33,102 nt of DNA from Candidatus Gastranaerophilales bacterium (GTDB lineage Bacteria; Cyanobacteriota; Vampirovibrionia; Gastranaerophilales; Gastranaerophilaceae). How positions within the stretch are numbered: the stretch's first letter is position 1; each line of letters begins with the position of its first letter. The stretch covers positions 1 through 33,102 of the forward strand of contig CALUYC010000020.1 in assembly GCA_944324895.1 (NCBI GenBank), given 5' to 3'. The notes beneath the pieces are model-generated. The model made no database searches. It had not been told where the DNA came from and was given only the letters and a program-made list of their open reading frames with translations. Of this stretch, positions 7,438-16,877 are shown piece by piece. The position numbers and the translations under genes were made by a program.

Positions 7438-8333
7438 TGACAAACTTATCTCAAACAAATGAAAAGAAAATATCGGCTGCGGTGTCGATTTTTTCAAATA
7501 TAGTTCTCATATTAATTAAAGTAACAGCAGGTATTTTATCAGGGAGCATTAGCGTCTTATCAGAAGCACTGCATTCTTTTGCCGATTTAAGCGCATCTTG
7601 TCTTGCATATTTTTCTGTTTCAAAATCTTCAAAACCCGCCGATGAAGACCACCCCTTTGGACATGGAAAATACGAAGACTTGGCAGGTTTTATTGAGGCA
7701 ATTTTAATTATCATTACCGCACTTTACATACTTTTTGTTGCTTGCGAAAAAATAATACGCGGTACTGATTACGAAATACAAACAACAATAGGTATTTCCA
7801 TAATGTGTTTGTCGGTTATTGTAAACTGGTTAGTTAGTTCATACTTACATAAAGTTGCAATAAAAACAGACTCTATTGCCCTAAAAACCGACGCAGAACA
7901 CTTAAGGGCAGACATATATTCATCTCTTGGTATTATAGCAGGTCTTTTTGCAGTTAAAATAACAGGGCTTAATATTTTAGACCCTATTATCGCAATTTTC
8001 GTTGCAACAATAATTTTTAGAACAGGCATAAAACTTACAAAACAAAGTTCTAATAATCTGCTTGACGGTGCATTGCCTAAAGAAGACAAAAGCGCAATAG
8101 ATGAAGTTATAAATAGTTTTCAAGCACATGGGGTTGTAGGCACAAAGCAAATAAGGACTTCAAAATCAGGCTCAAAAAGACTTATTCAGATGACAATACT
8201 CTTACCCTCCGGAATGACACTTATAGAAGCGCATAACATTTGTGACAAAATTGAAACAGAAATAAGAAAAAAGCTTAAAAACTGTGATATAATAATACAT
8301 GCAGAACCTTACTGCATTTGTTCTCAAAAGTAA
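7437..8333 (+). CDS. Cation diffusion facilitator (CDF) metal transporter
   Basis: 298 residues. CDF proteins export divalent metals (zinc, iron, manganese or others) in exchange for protons. About six membrane helices are visible up to residue 200, followed by a cytoplasmic ferredoxin-like domain. Key features are SEALHSFADLSAS in helix 2 with the metal-site residues H and D, DHPFGHGKYEDL in the following loop, and KTDAEHLRADIYSS in helix 5 (H and D). The ATG shares one base with the stop codon of the fliT-like gene, so translation is coupled. A metal transporter between fliT and fliD is unusual. The metal cannot be read from sequence. Confidence 0.92.
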   Translation: MTNLSQTNEKKISAAVSIFSNIVLILIKVTAGILSGSISVLSEALHSFADLSASCLAYFSVSKSSKPADEDHPFGHGKYEDLAGFIEAILIIITALYILFVACEKIIRGTDYEIQTTIGISIMCLSVIVNWLVSSYLHKVAIKTDSIALKTDAEHLRADIYSSLGIIAGLFAVKITGLNILDPIIAIFVATIIFRTGIKLTKQSSNNLLDGALPKEDKSAIDEVINSFQAHGVVGTKQIRTSKSGSKRLIQMTILLPSGMTLIEAHNICDKIETEIRKKLKNCDIIIHAEPYCICSQK

Positions 8334-8340
8334 CAAAAGA

Positions 8341-8370
8341 TTACATTTACAATTTTTATACGATTATAAT
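8341..8370 (+). promoter_or_regulatory. Sigma-70-like promoter for fliD
   Basis: TTACAT at 8341-8346, an 18-nt spacer and a perfect TATAAT at 8365-8370. This predicts a leader of about 65 nt before the fliD ATG at 8443, which has AAGGA 9 nt upstream. No convincing flagellar sigma-28 promoter was found here. Confidence 0.5.
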
Positions 8371-8442
8371 TTCTCAATCGTGGAATATACTAAAGTATAT
8401 AAAAGGATTTATTAAAATTTTTATCGATAAGGAATCAAAAAA

Positions 8443-10191
8443 ATGAGTATACAATTTAGCGGATTAGGCTCGGGTCTTGATTTTGCATCTTGGATTGAAC
8501 AGCTTGTTGCAGCAAAGAAAACAAGCACAATTACTCCTTTGGAAACCAAGAAAACAGAACTTGAAAATCAAAGCAGCGCCTTAAGCACCATAAAAACTTC
8601 TTTTACAACTCTACAAAGCGCACTTAAAAACTTTACAAGTGTCATAACAGGCACCGATAATGATATTTGGGGTAAAACAAATATTACTTCAAGTGCAGAT
8701 AAGTACGTAACGGCAACAAGCAACAGCGGGCTTGCAACAGGCGATATCAAGGTATCTGTTGAACAACTTGCCACAAACACTGTTGCACAAAGTACACTTA
8801 ACCCCGGCAAACTTATAACTGAAGACACTCTATATTCACAAGTCGGAAATAACCAATCAAAAGGCGGTACTTTTTCTTTCTATGTAGATAACAAAAGATA
8901 TGAAATCGAAATAGAAAGAACAAAAGATACTATGGGAGATATCGTTAATAAAATTAACGACGCAGCCGGTGGTAAAGTTGAAGCAAAAATCAACGATGAC
9001 GGTACTTTTGAAATATCTTCAACAGGCGGCGAAAAAATCTCTGTTGGCAGTTTTTCCGATACTTCTAATTTTACAAGTATCATGAAATTAACAGATTCTA
9101 CAGGTACAAGTGTTAAAAGCGCTTATGTACAAAGTTCTTTCTTGACAAACAAGGCAATGTCAAGCGAAGAAAGCGGTCTTAGCCAAACAGTAACATCCGG
9201 AACAATTAAAATCAACGGCGTAGAATTTGAAATAAATGAAAAAACATCTTTGCAAGATTTAATTAACGAAATAAATACAACAGAAGACGCAAAAGTAAGC
9301 GCAAAATATGATTCGCTTACAAATAAACTGGTTTTCACATCAAAAGAAACCGGTGAGTTCAACATAAGCCTTGAAGCTGAAGGCACAAACTTCTTCGATG
9401 TCTTTGGATTAACAAAAGACGGCGCTTTGGCTGACGGTTCTCAAACACTTGGACAAAACGCAATTTTAACGGTTAACGGTAATAAAATTGTTTCTTCTTC
9501 TAATACCGTAACAAGTGAAACAACCGGCATTAACGGTCTTACAATTAATGCCCTTAAAGTAACTGACGGCAGCGGTGAAGACGAAGTAAAAGAAGTCACA
9601 CTCAACGCAAAAAGCGATTTAACCGAAGTAAAAAGTGCGCTAAAAGAATTTGTAGACGCTTACAATAAAATAGTCAACCAAATTGATGAAGCAACCGCAC
9701 AAGACGGATATCTTAAAATGGATATTAATATGAGAAGTATTCAAAACGAACTTCGTAATATGGTTAGCTCAATAGTTAGCGACAACGGTTCTTTTGGCAT
9801 GTTGTCTCAAATAGGTATCTCTACAGGTGATGCAGGGTTAGATGTTTCAAACTCCGCAAAAACTCTTGTATTTGACGAAGAAGCTTTTGATAAAGCTTGG
9901 GCAAAAGATTCAAACTCTGTTAAAAACCTTATCTCGGGCGGGTATAGCGGCGACAAGACAGGCATATTTGACCAAATGCTATCTAAAGTTGAAAATGTAC
10001 TGGATCCTACAAATGGTATGTTTGCCGTAAAAAGCGAATCTGTTTCAAGATTAATTTCGACTCAGGAAGACAGAATCACAAGAGCATACGAAAGTCTTGA
10101 CTCTTATGAATCTCAACTTACAAAACAATTTCAGTATATGGATGAGATGATTTCAAAACTGCAACAACAATATTCTTCATTTATCAGTTAA
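8443..10191 (+). CDS. fliD: Flagellar filament cap protein FliD (hook-associated protein 2)
   Basis: 582 residues. FliD caps the growing filament and directs flagellin assembly outside the cell; it is exported by the flagellar type III system and has no signal peptide. The N-terminal domain has SGLGSGLDFASWIEQLVAAK, the standard FliD opening. The middle includes flagellin_IN-type repeats (SGTIKINGVEFEIN, TSLQDLINEINTTEDAKVSA). The C-terminal domain ends in a coiled coil with QEDRITRAYESLDSYESQL and KQFQYMDEMISKLQQQ. Start by AAGGA 9 nt upstream. A perfect hairpin terminator follows at 10214. Confidence 0.95.
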   Translation: MSIQFSGLGSGLDFASWIEQLVAAKKTSTITPLETKKTELENQSSALSTIKTSFTTLQSALKNFTSVITGTDNDIWGKTNITSSADKYVTATSNSGLATGDIKVSVEQLATNTVAQSTLNPGKLITEDTLYSQVGNNQSKGGTFSFYVDNKRYEIEIERTKDTMGDIVNKINDAAGGKVEAKINDDGTFEISSTGGEKISVGSFSDTSNFTSIMKLTDSTGTSVKSAYVQSSFLTNKAMSSEESGLSQTVTSGTIKINGVEFEINEKTSLQDLINEINTTEDAKVSAKYDSLTNKLVFTSKETGEFNISLEAEGTNFFDVFGLTKDGALADGSQTLGQNAILTVNGNKIVSSSNTVTSETTGINGLTINALKVTDGSGEDEVKEVTLNAKSDLTEVKSALKEFVDAYNKIVNQIDEATAQDGYLKMDINMRSIQNELRNMVSSIVSDNGSFGMLSQIGISTGDAGLDVSNSAKTLVFDEEAFDKAWAKDSNSVKNLISGGYSGDKTGIFDQMLSKVENVLDPTNGMFAVKSESVSRLISTQEDRITRAYESLDSYESQLTKQFQYMDEMISKLQQQYSSFIS

Positions 10192-10213
10192 TAACCTCAT
10201 CGCATAAAGCATT

Positions 10214-10239
10214 AAAGCACTCTTTAAAGAGTGCTTTTT
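10214..10239. terminator. Bidirectional terminator between fliD and rlmN
   Basis: A perfect 24-nt palindrome (10214-10237), AAAGCACTCTTT followed by its complement, then extra T residues on the plus strand. It lies between the convergent ends of fliD (10191) and rlmN (10242). Confidence 0.85.
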
Positions 10240-10241
10240 AA

Positions 10242-11258
10242 CTAAACTTTTCCCGCAAGTTGTCCGCATGCAGCATCAATATCCGCCCCGCGCTCGAGTC
10301 TTATTGTGACTTTTTTTCCTTGCGATTCGAGCAAATACTTAAAAATCATTATATCTTTTTTGTTGGGCTTTTTGTATTTATTATCACCTATAGGATTATA
10401 TGGAATAAGATTAATATTGCATTTTAAATCTTTTATATACTCACAAAGCTTTTGTGCCATTTCTTTTGTATCGGTAAGTGAGCCTATTAAAACATATTCA
10501 AGCGTAACCCTTTTACCTGTTTTTTCGCAATAATATTTGAGAGATTTTTTAAGTTCCTCAAGGTTGTATTTATTTTCAACAGGCATAATTTGCTTTCTTA
10601 TATTGCTATCAGCGCAATGTAGAGAAATTGCAAGCGTAGGTACAAGTTCCATTTCACACAGCTGTCTGATTTTTGGCGCAATTCCGCAAGTGGAAAGCGT
10701 AATTCTTCTAATACCAATGCTTAAATATTCGTTAATTTTTTCAATCGCTTTATATACATTGTCATAGTTATTTAACGGTTCACCCTGACCCATAAACACA
10801 ACATTTGTTATTTTAAGACCTGTATCTTGTTGAATGGTTAAAATTTGACTCAAAATTTCATATGGTTCAAGATTTCTTATAAAGCCTCTTTTTGCAGTTG
10901 CGCAAAAATCACAACCCATATAACAACCGACCTGCGAACTAACACATGCGCTAAGGTTAGAGCGATTGTCAAAGCGCATGAGCACTGTTTCTGCACAATT
11001 ACCGTCGCAAAACTCTATTAGATACTTTATAGTACCGTCAGATGAAACTTGTTTTTTCTTTATTTTTGTATCCAAAATAATTGCACAATTTTTTAATTTC
11101 TCTCTAAAGTCTTTTTTAACATCACTCATCATGTCAAAATCAGAAACAGATTTTGAATAAATCCAAGAAAAAAGCTGCTTTGCACGAAATTTTTTTTCAC
11201 CCAAAGATTCAACGTATTTTTCAAGTTCATCATATGAATATTTTACAAGCGTATCCAT
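10242..11258 (-). CDS. rlmN: 23S rRNA (adenine-2503-C2)/tRNA methyltransferase RlmN
   Basis: 338 residues, typical length. A radical-SAM enzyme that methylates C2 of A2503 in 23S rRNA and A37 in some tRNAs. The cluster-binding CxxxCxxC is in QVGCYMGCDFCATAKRGF. Other family blocks are VFMGQGEPLNNYDNV, TLSTCGIAP, LAISLHCAD, LEYVLI and the C-terminal RLERGADIDAACGQLAGKV with the methyl-carrying cysteine. The N-terminal helical domain (KKFRAKQLFSWIYSKSV) is present. The ATG has no clear Shine-Dalgarno site; a TAGAAT box lies 6 nt upstream. Divergent from the HD-GYP gene, 68 nt apart. Confidence 0.97.
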   Translation of the reverse strand: MDTLVKYSYDELEKYVESLGEKKFRAKQLFSWIYSKSVSDFDMMSDVKKDFREKLKNCAIILDTKIKKKQVSSDGTIKYLIEFCDGNCAETVLMRFDNRSNLSACVSSQVGCYMGCDFCATAKRGFIRNLEPYEILSQILTIQQDTGLKITNVVFMGQGEPLNNYDNVYKAIEKINEYLSIGIRRITLSTCGIAPKIRQLCEMELVPTLAISLHCADSNIRKQIMPVENKYNLEELKKSLKYYCEKTGKRVTLEYVLIGSLTDTKEMAQKLCEYIKDLKCNINLIPYNPIGDNKYKKPNKKDIMIFKYLLESQGKKVTIRLERGADIDAACGQLAGKV

Positions 11259-11314
11259 AACAAAATTCTATCATAATCATACAAATAACGTGTGTATTTT
11301 TAAAAAAACAGGGT

Positions 11315-11320
11315 TATAAT
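11315..11320 (+). promoter_or_regulatory. -10 box adjoining the HD-GYP start codon
   Basis: Perfect TATAAT ending 6 nt before the ATG at 11327, with no Shine-Dalgarno site between. This predicts a transcript beginning at the start codon. The -35 region is poor. The opposite rlmN start has TAGAAT at the same 6-nt distance on the minus strand. Confidence 0.45.
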
Positions 11321-11326
11321 TTAGTA

Positions 11327-12316
11327 ATGATAATTGTATCCAGTGAAGAAATAATTTCACAAAAAGTACTCCCTTACGATTTGTACGATGCTAAAGGGAC
11401 AAAAATTCTTGAAGCCGGAGAAATCCTAACCCCCGGTAAAATTTTGCTTGTAAGAAACCATGAGGTTCTATACAGAAAAGAAGAAAAAACGGAAGAAAAA
11501 CAAGAAAATAAAATAAATGATGCAAGAAAAAGAACGGTTCAAAGTTACAGCACATCACAAGATGATATTAAAAAATATGGCCCGTTAAACAAAAAATCTA
11601 AAATAGATTTTCAAACTCAAATTGAACTAAAATCAAGCTATATAAATGCAATGAGCGTATTCAATCAAAGCGATGTAATGCGCGCAAAATCAATGATACT
11701 TGAAATTAGGGACAAAATTATAAAAGATTCACAACTCATCAGAAAAAATGTGCAATTTTTCTCGGAATTAAAACTGTTGGGCGAACATAAAAACATACAC
11801 CCGCTAAACACAGCTATTTTTAGCGTCTTTTTAGCAAACAAATTAGAGTACAATGAAGTACAAATTATGGAAATAGCACTCAGTGCACTTTTGCATGATA
11901 TTGGAAAAATAGAGTTAACAGGGGAGATAAGTGACACATCAAAAATGACAAAAGATGAAGAACTTGCTTATAAAAAACATCCTCTTAACGGTCACAGATT
12001 AATAAAAACAGAATTAAAACTCAGCGAAAACATAGCGCGTGTTGCCCTTCAGCACCATGAGAGAATGGACGGTACAGGCTGGCCCTATGGTATATCCTCA
12101 ACAATGATTAGCGAATATGCTCAAATTATAGCTGTTTGCAACCATTTTGATAATATGACCTCGTCTGCTACAAATCTTGAAATTTCAAACTTTAGAGAAG
12201 CCCTAAGAGCACTCCTAAAAGCCGGCAGCAGAGCATTCTCGCCAAAACCGCTGTATGCTTTTGTTCACATGTTAAGTTATGGCGATACTGCATCCTTTGA
12301 GGAGTTAAAATATTGA
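11327..12316 (+). CDS. HD-GYP domain protein, probable c-di-GMP phosphodiesterase
   Basis: 329 residues. A short N-terminal domain (about 1-55, DLYDAKGTKILEAGEILTPG) and a charged linker precede an HD-GYP domain (about 150-325). The HD dyad is in LLHDIGKIEL near residue 190, then KKHPLNGHRLI and HHERMDGTGWPYG. The final GYP is GWP here, a conservative change. HD-GYP enzymes cleave cyclic di-GMP to GMP or pGpG. Activity is inferred. The last four bases overlap the TTG start of trmFO, so this protein and two unrelated enzymes share an operon. Confidence 0.88.
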   Translation: MIIVSSEEIISQKVLPYDLYDAKGTKILEAGEILTPGKILLVRNHEVLYRKEEKTEEKQENKINDARKRTVQSYSTSQDDIKKYGPLNKKSKIDFQTQIELKSSYINAMSVFNQSDVMRAKSMILEIRDKIIKDSQLIRKNVQFFSELKLLGEHKNIHPLNTAIFSVFLANKLEYNEVQIMEIALSALLHDIGKIELTGEISDTSKMTKDEELAYKKHPLNGHRLIKTELKLSENIARVALQHHERMDGTGWPYGISSTMISEYAQIIAVCNHFDNMTSSATNLEISNFREALRALLKAGSRAFSPKPLYAFVHMLSYGDTASFEELKY

Positions 12317-13641
12317 AGGTAGTTGTTGCAGGCGCAGGGTTGGCAGGTTCAGAAGCAGCATTATATTTGGCAAATAACGGAATAGAAGTAGAATTGTACG
12401 AAATGCGCCCAAAAAAAACTACAGGTGCGCATACAAGTGAAGATTTTGCAGAATTTGTTTGCTCAAACAGTTTGGGTGCAGTTGGAACATCAAGTGCTTC
12501 AGGGCTTTTAAAAGAGGAAGCCTTATTATTAGGCTCAACTCTTATGAAAGAAGCGTTTGCAAATCGTGTACCATCCGGAAATTCACTCTCAATCGATAGA
12601 AAAGGTTTTAGCGCAAAAATAACCGAACTTATAAAAAATCACCCAAATATTAAAGTAATAAGAGAAGAAATTACACAAATTCCTAACGTACCCGCTATAA
12701 TTGCAACAGGGCCGCTAACATCCGACATTCTTTGTGAAGAAATTAAAAAATTAACAGGGGAAGATAATTTTCATTTTTTTGACGCAATAGCACCCATTGT
12801 CAAAAAAGAGAGCATTAATTTTGAAAAAGCATTTTATGCCAGCCGTTGGGATAAGGGCGAGGCTGATTTTATTAATTGCCCTTTGGAAAAAAACGAATAT
12901 GAAATTTTCTACAATATCTTAACAACGGCACAAAAAATTCCTCTAAAAAGCTTTGAAGCAAAGTATTTTGAAGGCTGCATGCCTATTGAAGTCCTTGCCT
13001 CAAGAGGAAAAGATACTCTAAGGTTTGGCCCTATGAAACCTGTTGGACTTTTTGACAAACGAAGCAAAAAAGAAGAACATAAAAATTACCAGTTTTATGC
13101 GGTTGTCCAATTAAGACAAGACGATAAAGAGGCAGACTTATACAATTTAGTCGGATTTCAAACAAACCTGAGGTGGGGTGAGCAAAAAAGACTTTTAAAT
13201 TCAATCCCTGGACTTGAAAACGCGCAAATTGTACGTTACGGCGTAATGCATGCGAATACTTTTATTAACAGCCCAAAAATTTTAAACAAAACTCTGCAAA
13301 CAAAAAATAATCCTGATTTATTTTTTGCAGGACAAATTACAGGAGTTGAAGGCTATAATGAAAGTATAACAACAGGACTGTTTGCGGCAATTAATATGTT
13401 AAGGCGCTTAAAAGGGGAAAAGCTTCTTGAGCTTGACTCAAAATGTATGCTTGGCGCGCTTTTAGAGTACATAACTTTTGAAGGACACAAATCTTTTCAG
13501 CCTGTTAATGCAAACTGGGGTATAATAAAAAAGGTGGAATTTGACAAAAAAATAAGAAAAAATAAAGAAGAAAAAAGCGCCATACTTTCAAACATTGCGC
13601 TTGAATACATAAAGGAGATAAAAGATGGATATTTCTGTTAA
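12313..13641 (+). CDS. trmFO: tRNA m5U54 methyltransferase TrmFO (folate/FAD-dependent)
   Basis: 442 residues, full length. It makes 5-methyluridine-54 in the tRNA T-loop using methylene-tetrahydrofolate and FADH2. The FAD-binding GAGLAGSEAA is at residues 7-16, ELYEMRP at 28-33, and the catalytic-type cysteines lie in FVCSNSLGA (C50) and FEGCMPIEVLA (C222). The start is TTG at 12313 with GGAG 9 nt upstream, inside the end of the HD-GYP gene. The first residues KVVVAGAGLAG leave no room for a later start. The 3' end overlaps pepA by 17 nt. Confidence 0.96.
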   Translation: MKVVVAGAGLAGSEAALYLANNGIEVELYEMRPKKTTGAHTSEDFAEFVCSNSLGAVGTSSASGLLKEEALLLGSTLMKEAFANRVPSGNSLSIDRKGFSAKITELIKNHPNIKVIREEITQIPNVPAIIATGPLTSDILCEEIKKLTGEDNFHFFDAIAPIVKKESINFEKAFYASRWDKGEADFINCPLEKNEYEIFYNILTTAQKIPLKSFEAKYFEGCMPIEVLASRGKDTLRFGPMKPVGLFDKRSKKEEHKNYQFYAVVQLRQDDKEADLYNLVGFQTNLRWGEQKRLLNSIPGLENAQIVRYGVMHANTFINSPKILNKTLQTKNNPDLFFAGQITGVEGYNESITTGLFAAINMLRRLKGEKLLELDSKCMLGALLEYITFEGHKSFQPVNANWGIIKKVEFDKKIRKNKEEKSAILSNIALEYIKEIKDGYFC

Positions 13642-15121
13642 ACATCAGGATTTGACTACAATTCTTGCAAATGTAGTTGTACTGGGCATTTTTGAAGATG
13701 ATAAAAATCTAAACCCCGCACAAACAATAGTAGATAAATCATTAAAAGGGTTAATAAGCAACTATCTTATTAAAAGTGAAGGTTTTAAAGGAAAATTTGC
13801 AGACAGCGTTATTGTTCCCACGCAATTAAAAATCCCTGCAGATAAATTAATGCTTGTGGGTTTAGGTAAAAAGAAAGAATTTGACTGCTCAAAACTGAGA
13901 GAGTTATGTGCAAAAGTTATAAAACAGCTTGACAAGTCACTAAACATAAAAAATGTTTCAATCGAATTACTCGGACTTACAAGCGGCAATTTTGATGCGC
14001 AAAGTTGCGCCAATGCAATGAGCGAAGGAATGCTAATTGCAATGTATGACTACGACAAATACAAAACCAAGAAATCAACTCCGCAAATTAAAAAAGTTAG
14101 AATTGTAGCCTACGATACAAAAGATGAAAAATCAGCAAAAGCAGGGGTAAATAGTGCAAAAATTCTTTGCTCGGCAATGGATTTTACAAAGGACTTAATT
14201 AACGAACCTGCTCAAAACGCAACACCGGAAACAATTTCGCAGGTTGCTAAAAATCTAAGCACCGATTTAGGCCTAACAATAAAGATTTATAACAAAAAAC
14301 AACTGTCAGACATGAACTTTAATGCTTTCCTTGCGGTCGGACAAGGCAGTGAAAGAGAACCAAAATTTATACATTTAACATATAAACCCGCCAAAAAAGC
14401 TAAAAAGAAAATTGTCCTTATAGGCAAGGGTATTACATTTGACTCAGGTGGCTTAGACATAAAACCTGCTAACTCAATGCTTACAATGAAAACAGATATG
14501 TCAGGCTGCGCAACGGTTTTAGGGGTTATTCAGGCAATAGCCGCACTCAAACCCGATGTTGAAGTCCATGTGCTAAGTGCACTTTGCGAAAATATGCCAA
14601 GCGGTAGTTCATACAAACAAGGCGATGTCCTTACGGCTAAAAACGGCAAAACAATAGAAGTTGACAATACTGATGCCGAAGGCAGACTAACTTTGGCCGA
14701 TGTTCTAACTTATGCCGATGAGCTTAACGCTGATGAGGTTATCGATATTGCAACCCTGACGGGCGCTTGTATTGTTGCACTGGGTCAAAATATAACAGGC
14801 ATTATGGGTAACAACCATAATATGATTGAAAATATAATCAATATCGGCAAAAAATCAGGCGAAACTCTTTGGGAATTGCCAATATTTGACGATATGCAAG
14901 ATATGCTGAAAAGCGATATTGCCGATATGAGAAATACAGGCTCAAGATTTGCAGGTGCAAGTGTAGCGGGAAGATTTCTGCAAAACTTTACAAAGAGCAA
15001 AAATTGGGCGCACATTGACATAGCAGGAACTGCATTTATTGATAAACCCTACAGAGAGCTGAACAAGGGTGCAACAGGTGTTATGGTTCGAACACTTACA
15101 AACTACATTATGTCATTATAA
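13625..15121 (+). CDS. pepA: Leucyl aminopeptidase PepA (M17 family)
   Basis: 498 residues, full length. A cytosolic two-metal exopeptidase that removes N-terminal residues; in E. coli PepA also binds DNA. The catalytic half has GKGITFDSGGLDIKP (metal-binding Lys and Asp), MKTDMSGCATVLG and the family signature NTDAEGRLTLADVL with the catalytic Arg. The start ATG has AAGGAG 7 nt upstream, inside the end of trmFO. A strong terminator follows within 10 nt, ending this operon. Confidence 0.97.
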   Translation: MDISVKHQDLTTILANVVVLGIFEDDKNLNPAQTIVDKSLKGLISNYLIKSEGFKGKFADSVIVPTQLKIPADKLMLVGLGKKKEFDCSKLRELCAKVIKQLDKSLNIKNVSIELLGLTSGNFDAQSCANAMSEGMLIAMYDYDKYKTKKSTPQIKKVRIVAYDTKDEKSAKAGVNSAKILCSAMDFTKDLINEPAQNATPETISQVAKNLSTDLGLTIKIYNKKQLSDMNFNAFLAVGQGSEREPKFIHLTYKPAKKAKKKIVLIGKGITFDSGGLDIKPANSMLTMKTDMSGCATVLGVIQAIAALKPDVEVHVLSALCENMPSGSSYKQGDVLTAKNGKTIEVDNTDAEGRLTLADVLTYADELNADEVIDIATLTGACIVALGQNITGIMGNNHNMIENIINIGKKSGETLWELPIFDDMQDMLKSDIADMRNTGSRFAGASVAGRFLQNFTKSKNWAHIDIAGTAFIDKPYRELNKGATGVMVRTLTNYIMSL

Positions 15122-15126
15122 AACTT

Positions 15127-15152
15127 AAGCGGGGTTTAAACCCCGCTTTTTT
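15127..15152 (+). terminator. Strong rho-independent terminator after pepA
   Basis: AAGCGGGGTTT at 15127-15137 pairs perfectly with AAACCCCGCTT at 15138-15148, followed by a T run to 15152. It closes the HD-GYP-trmFO-pepA operon. The convergent channel gene ends at 15151 and may share it, though the T tract is weaker on that strand. Confidence 0.92.
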
Positions 15153-15984
15153 AATTTTTAACTTGTGTTACAACCAGTTGGTTAAACGGTATTTCAATGC
15201 CTAATTCATCGAATTTTTCTTTTATTCTGAGGTTAAATATTCTCTTAACCTCCCACTGGTGACGAGGCAAGGTTTTAAACCTGGCTAAGATAGTAATTGA
15301 ACTGTCGTTAAATTTATCTAACCCTAAAACTTCAATTTCGCCCAAGATTTTATCTTTACAATCGTCTTCACATCTTAAATCTTCACCGATTTTTTTAATT
15401 ACTTCCATAACATGTGCAATATTTTCTTTATAGGCAACAGGTATTTCTACAAGTGAATACGAATAACCTCGCGTATAATTTGTCACCATATCGACCATAC
15501 CGTTTCTTATAAAATGCGCAGCGCCATCAATACTTCTTAAAATTATTATAGAAAGTGTAATTTTTTCAACAGTTCCTGTCACATTTTGTATCTCAACAAC
15601 ATCTCCTACGCGAATTTGCCCTTCAAATAAAATGGTAAGACCGGAGAGCAAATCTTCGACAAATCTTTTTGAACCAAAACCTACAGCAACACCTAAAACT
15701 CCTGCAGCAGTTATAATTGGACGAACATCCACACCCAAATGATTTAATATATTAATTGCAACAAAAATAAAAATTATAAAATTAATTGCATTTATTGAAA
15801 TTATACATAATGTATCAAAATTCTTTGCCGTTTCAATATCTTTTGCGCGTTTTTTTATTCTTTCAAAAAGATGCACCATAAAAGTTTTTACAAATTTAAG
15901 CGCAAAAATGAAAAATATTAATGTGAAAACGATATTTAATATTGTTGACCACTTTAGAGATTTTAAAAACTCAACTATATCCAA
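15151..15984 (-). CDS. MscS-type small-conductance mechanosensitive channel
   Basis: 277 residues, close to E. coli MscS (286). Opens under membrane tension to release solutes on hypo-osmotic shock. Three membrane helices: about 14-37, 58-82 and the pore helix 88-120, which holds the Gly/Ala-rich AAGVLGVAVGFGSKRFVEDL. The beta domain follows with FEGQIRVGDVVEI and GTVEKITLSIIILRS, then the C-terminal alpha/beta domain ending near EIPFNQLVVTQ. The start has a Shine-Dalgarno-like AGGAGG shortly upstream. Confidence 0.93.
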   Translation of the reverse strand: MDIVEFLKSLKWSTILNIVFTLIFFIFALKFVKTFMVHLFERIKKRAKDIETAKNFDTLCIISINAINFIIFIFVAINILNHLGVDVRPIITAAGVLGVAVGFGSKRFVEDLLSGLTILFEGQIRVGDVVEIQNVTGTVEKITLSIIILRSIDGAAHFIRNGMVDMVTNYTRGYSYSLVEIPVAYKENIAHVMEVIKKIGEDLRCEDDCKDKILGEIEVLGLDKFNDSSITILARFKTLPRHQWEVKRIFNLRIKEKFDELGIEIPFNQLVVTQVKN

Positions 15985-16107
15985 TTTGCCTCCTTTGTTT
16001 TTTTAAAATTATACCAAAAATAAATCTTATGATGGTTATAAAATTCATCCTAAAGGTTAATCTATTTTTTTGCAAATAAACATAAACTTATAGTGAGGGA
16101 TAATTTT

Positions 16108-16875
16108 ATGGGCATTAAAGTAACAACCTGTAGTGAAGAAAAATTTGAAAAATTCTTGCAAAATGTTGACAACAGAGAGTGCGAGCACTTTAAACTTGCA
16201 AGAAAATTTATGAATCAAAAAAACTACAGACAAGCAATAAAAGAATACTTGATGTCTATGATATTTACAAAACCTGATACTGCACTGTACAAGGAAATTT
16301 CAAAGGCATATAAGCAAATTAAATGCTATGATAAAGCAATAAATCACCTTGTAAAAGCAAAAACACTGAGCAGATTTGATTCTGAAATATACTATGAACT
16401 TGGGCTTAACCACCTTTTAAATGCAAATTCGCAAGAGGCAAGAAAAAATTTTATACGCACAATAAAACTTAATCCGTCAAATATAAATGCTCAAATTCAG
16501 CTTGCAATTTCCCATGAACTATTGGGTGAGGAGGAAATGGCACTTAGTATTTATCAAAAAATAATTGATGAAAACCCAAATTATATTCCTGCATACAATC
16601 ATAAAGCAGGGTTACTTATAACACTTGAGCGCTATAGTGAAGCATCGTATTTGTTTTATCAGATTTTAAGCATAAATCCTGCGTATTATAGAGCAAATTT
16701 AGGTCTTGGAATTTGTTTTGATAAAATGAATAAGTATTCTCGTGCCATAAGATACTATAAAAAATATATTGCAAGAAAACCCCATTCGGATACAACAAAA
16801 TCGCTTGTAGGAAGAATTTGCGAAATATATAGCACGAGAAGAAATAAAGCAGCCGATTTAAAAGTTATAAAGTAA
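16108..16875 (+). CDS. TPR-repeat protein
   Basis: 255 residues from the ATG at 16108, which has GAGGGA 7 nt upstream. A GTG 15 nt earlier is in frame but lies on the ribosome site itself. About six TPR units from residue 30, for example AINHLVKAKTLSRFDSEIYY, YYELGLNHLLNANSQEARKN and YRANLGLGICFDKMNKYSRA. There is no signal peptide or membrane helix. A protein-interaction scaffold of unknown partner. It ends 2 nt before the stop of the convergent XRE regulator. Confidence 0.85.
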   Translation: MGIKVTTCSEEKFEKFLQNVDNRECEHFKLARKFMNQKNYRQAIKEYLMSMIFTKPDTALYKEISKAYKQIKCYDKAINHLVKAKTLSRFDSEIYYELGLNHLLNANSQEARKNFIRTIKLNPSNINAQIQLAISHELLGEEEMALSIYQKIIDENPNYIPAYNHKAGLLITLERYSEASYLFYQILSINPAYYRANLGLGICFDKMNKYSRAIRYYKKYIARKPHSDTTKSLVGRICEIYSTRRNKAADLKVIK

Positions 16876-16877
16876 AA

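Noticed and set aside
8410-8435. ATCGATAA before fliD as a sigma-28 -10 element
   Set aside because: No TAAA at the right distance, and it would leave almost no leader and clash with the AAGGA ribosome site. TTACAT-18-TATAAT upstream fits better.
16093-16107. GTG start for the TPR protein at 16093
   Set aside because: The GAGGGA ribosome site is within those codons and fits the ATG at 16108.
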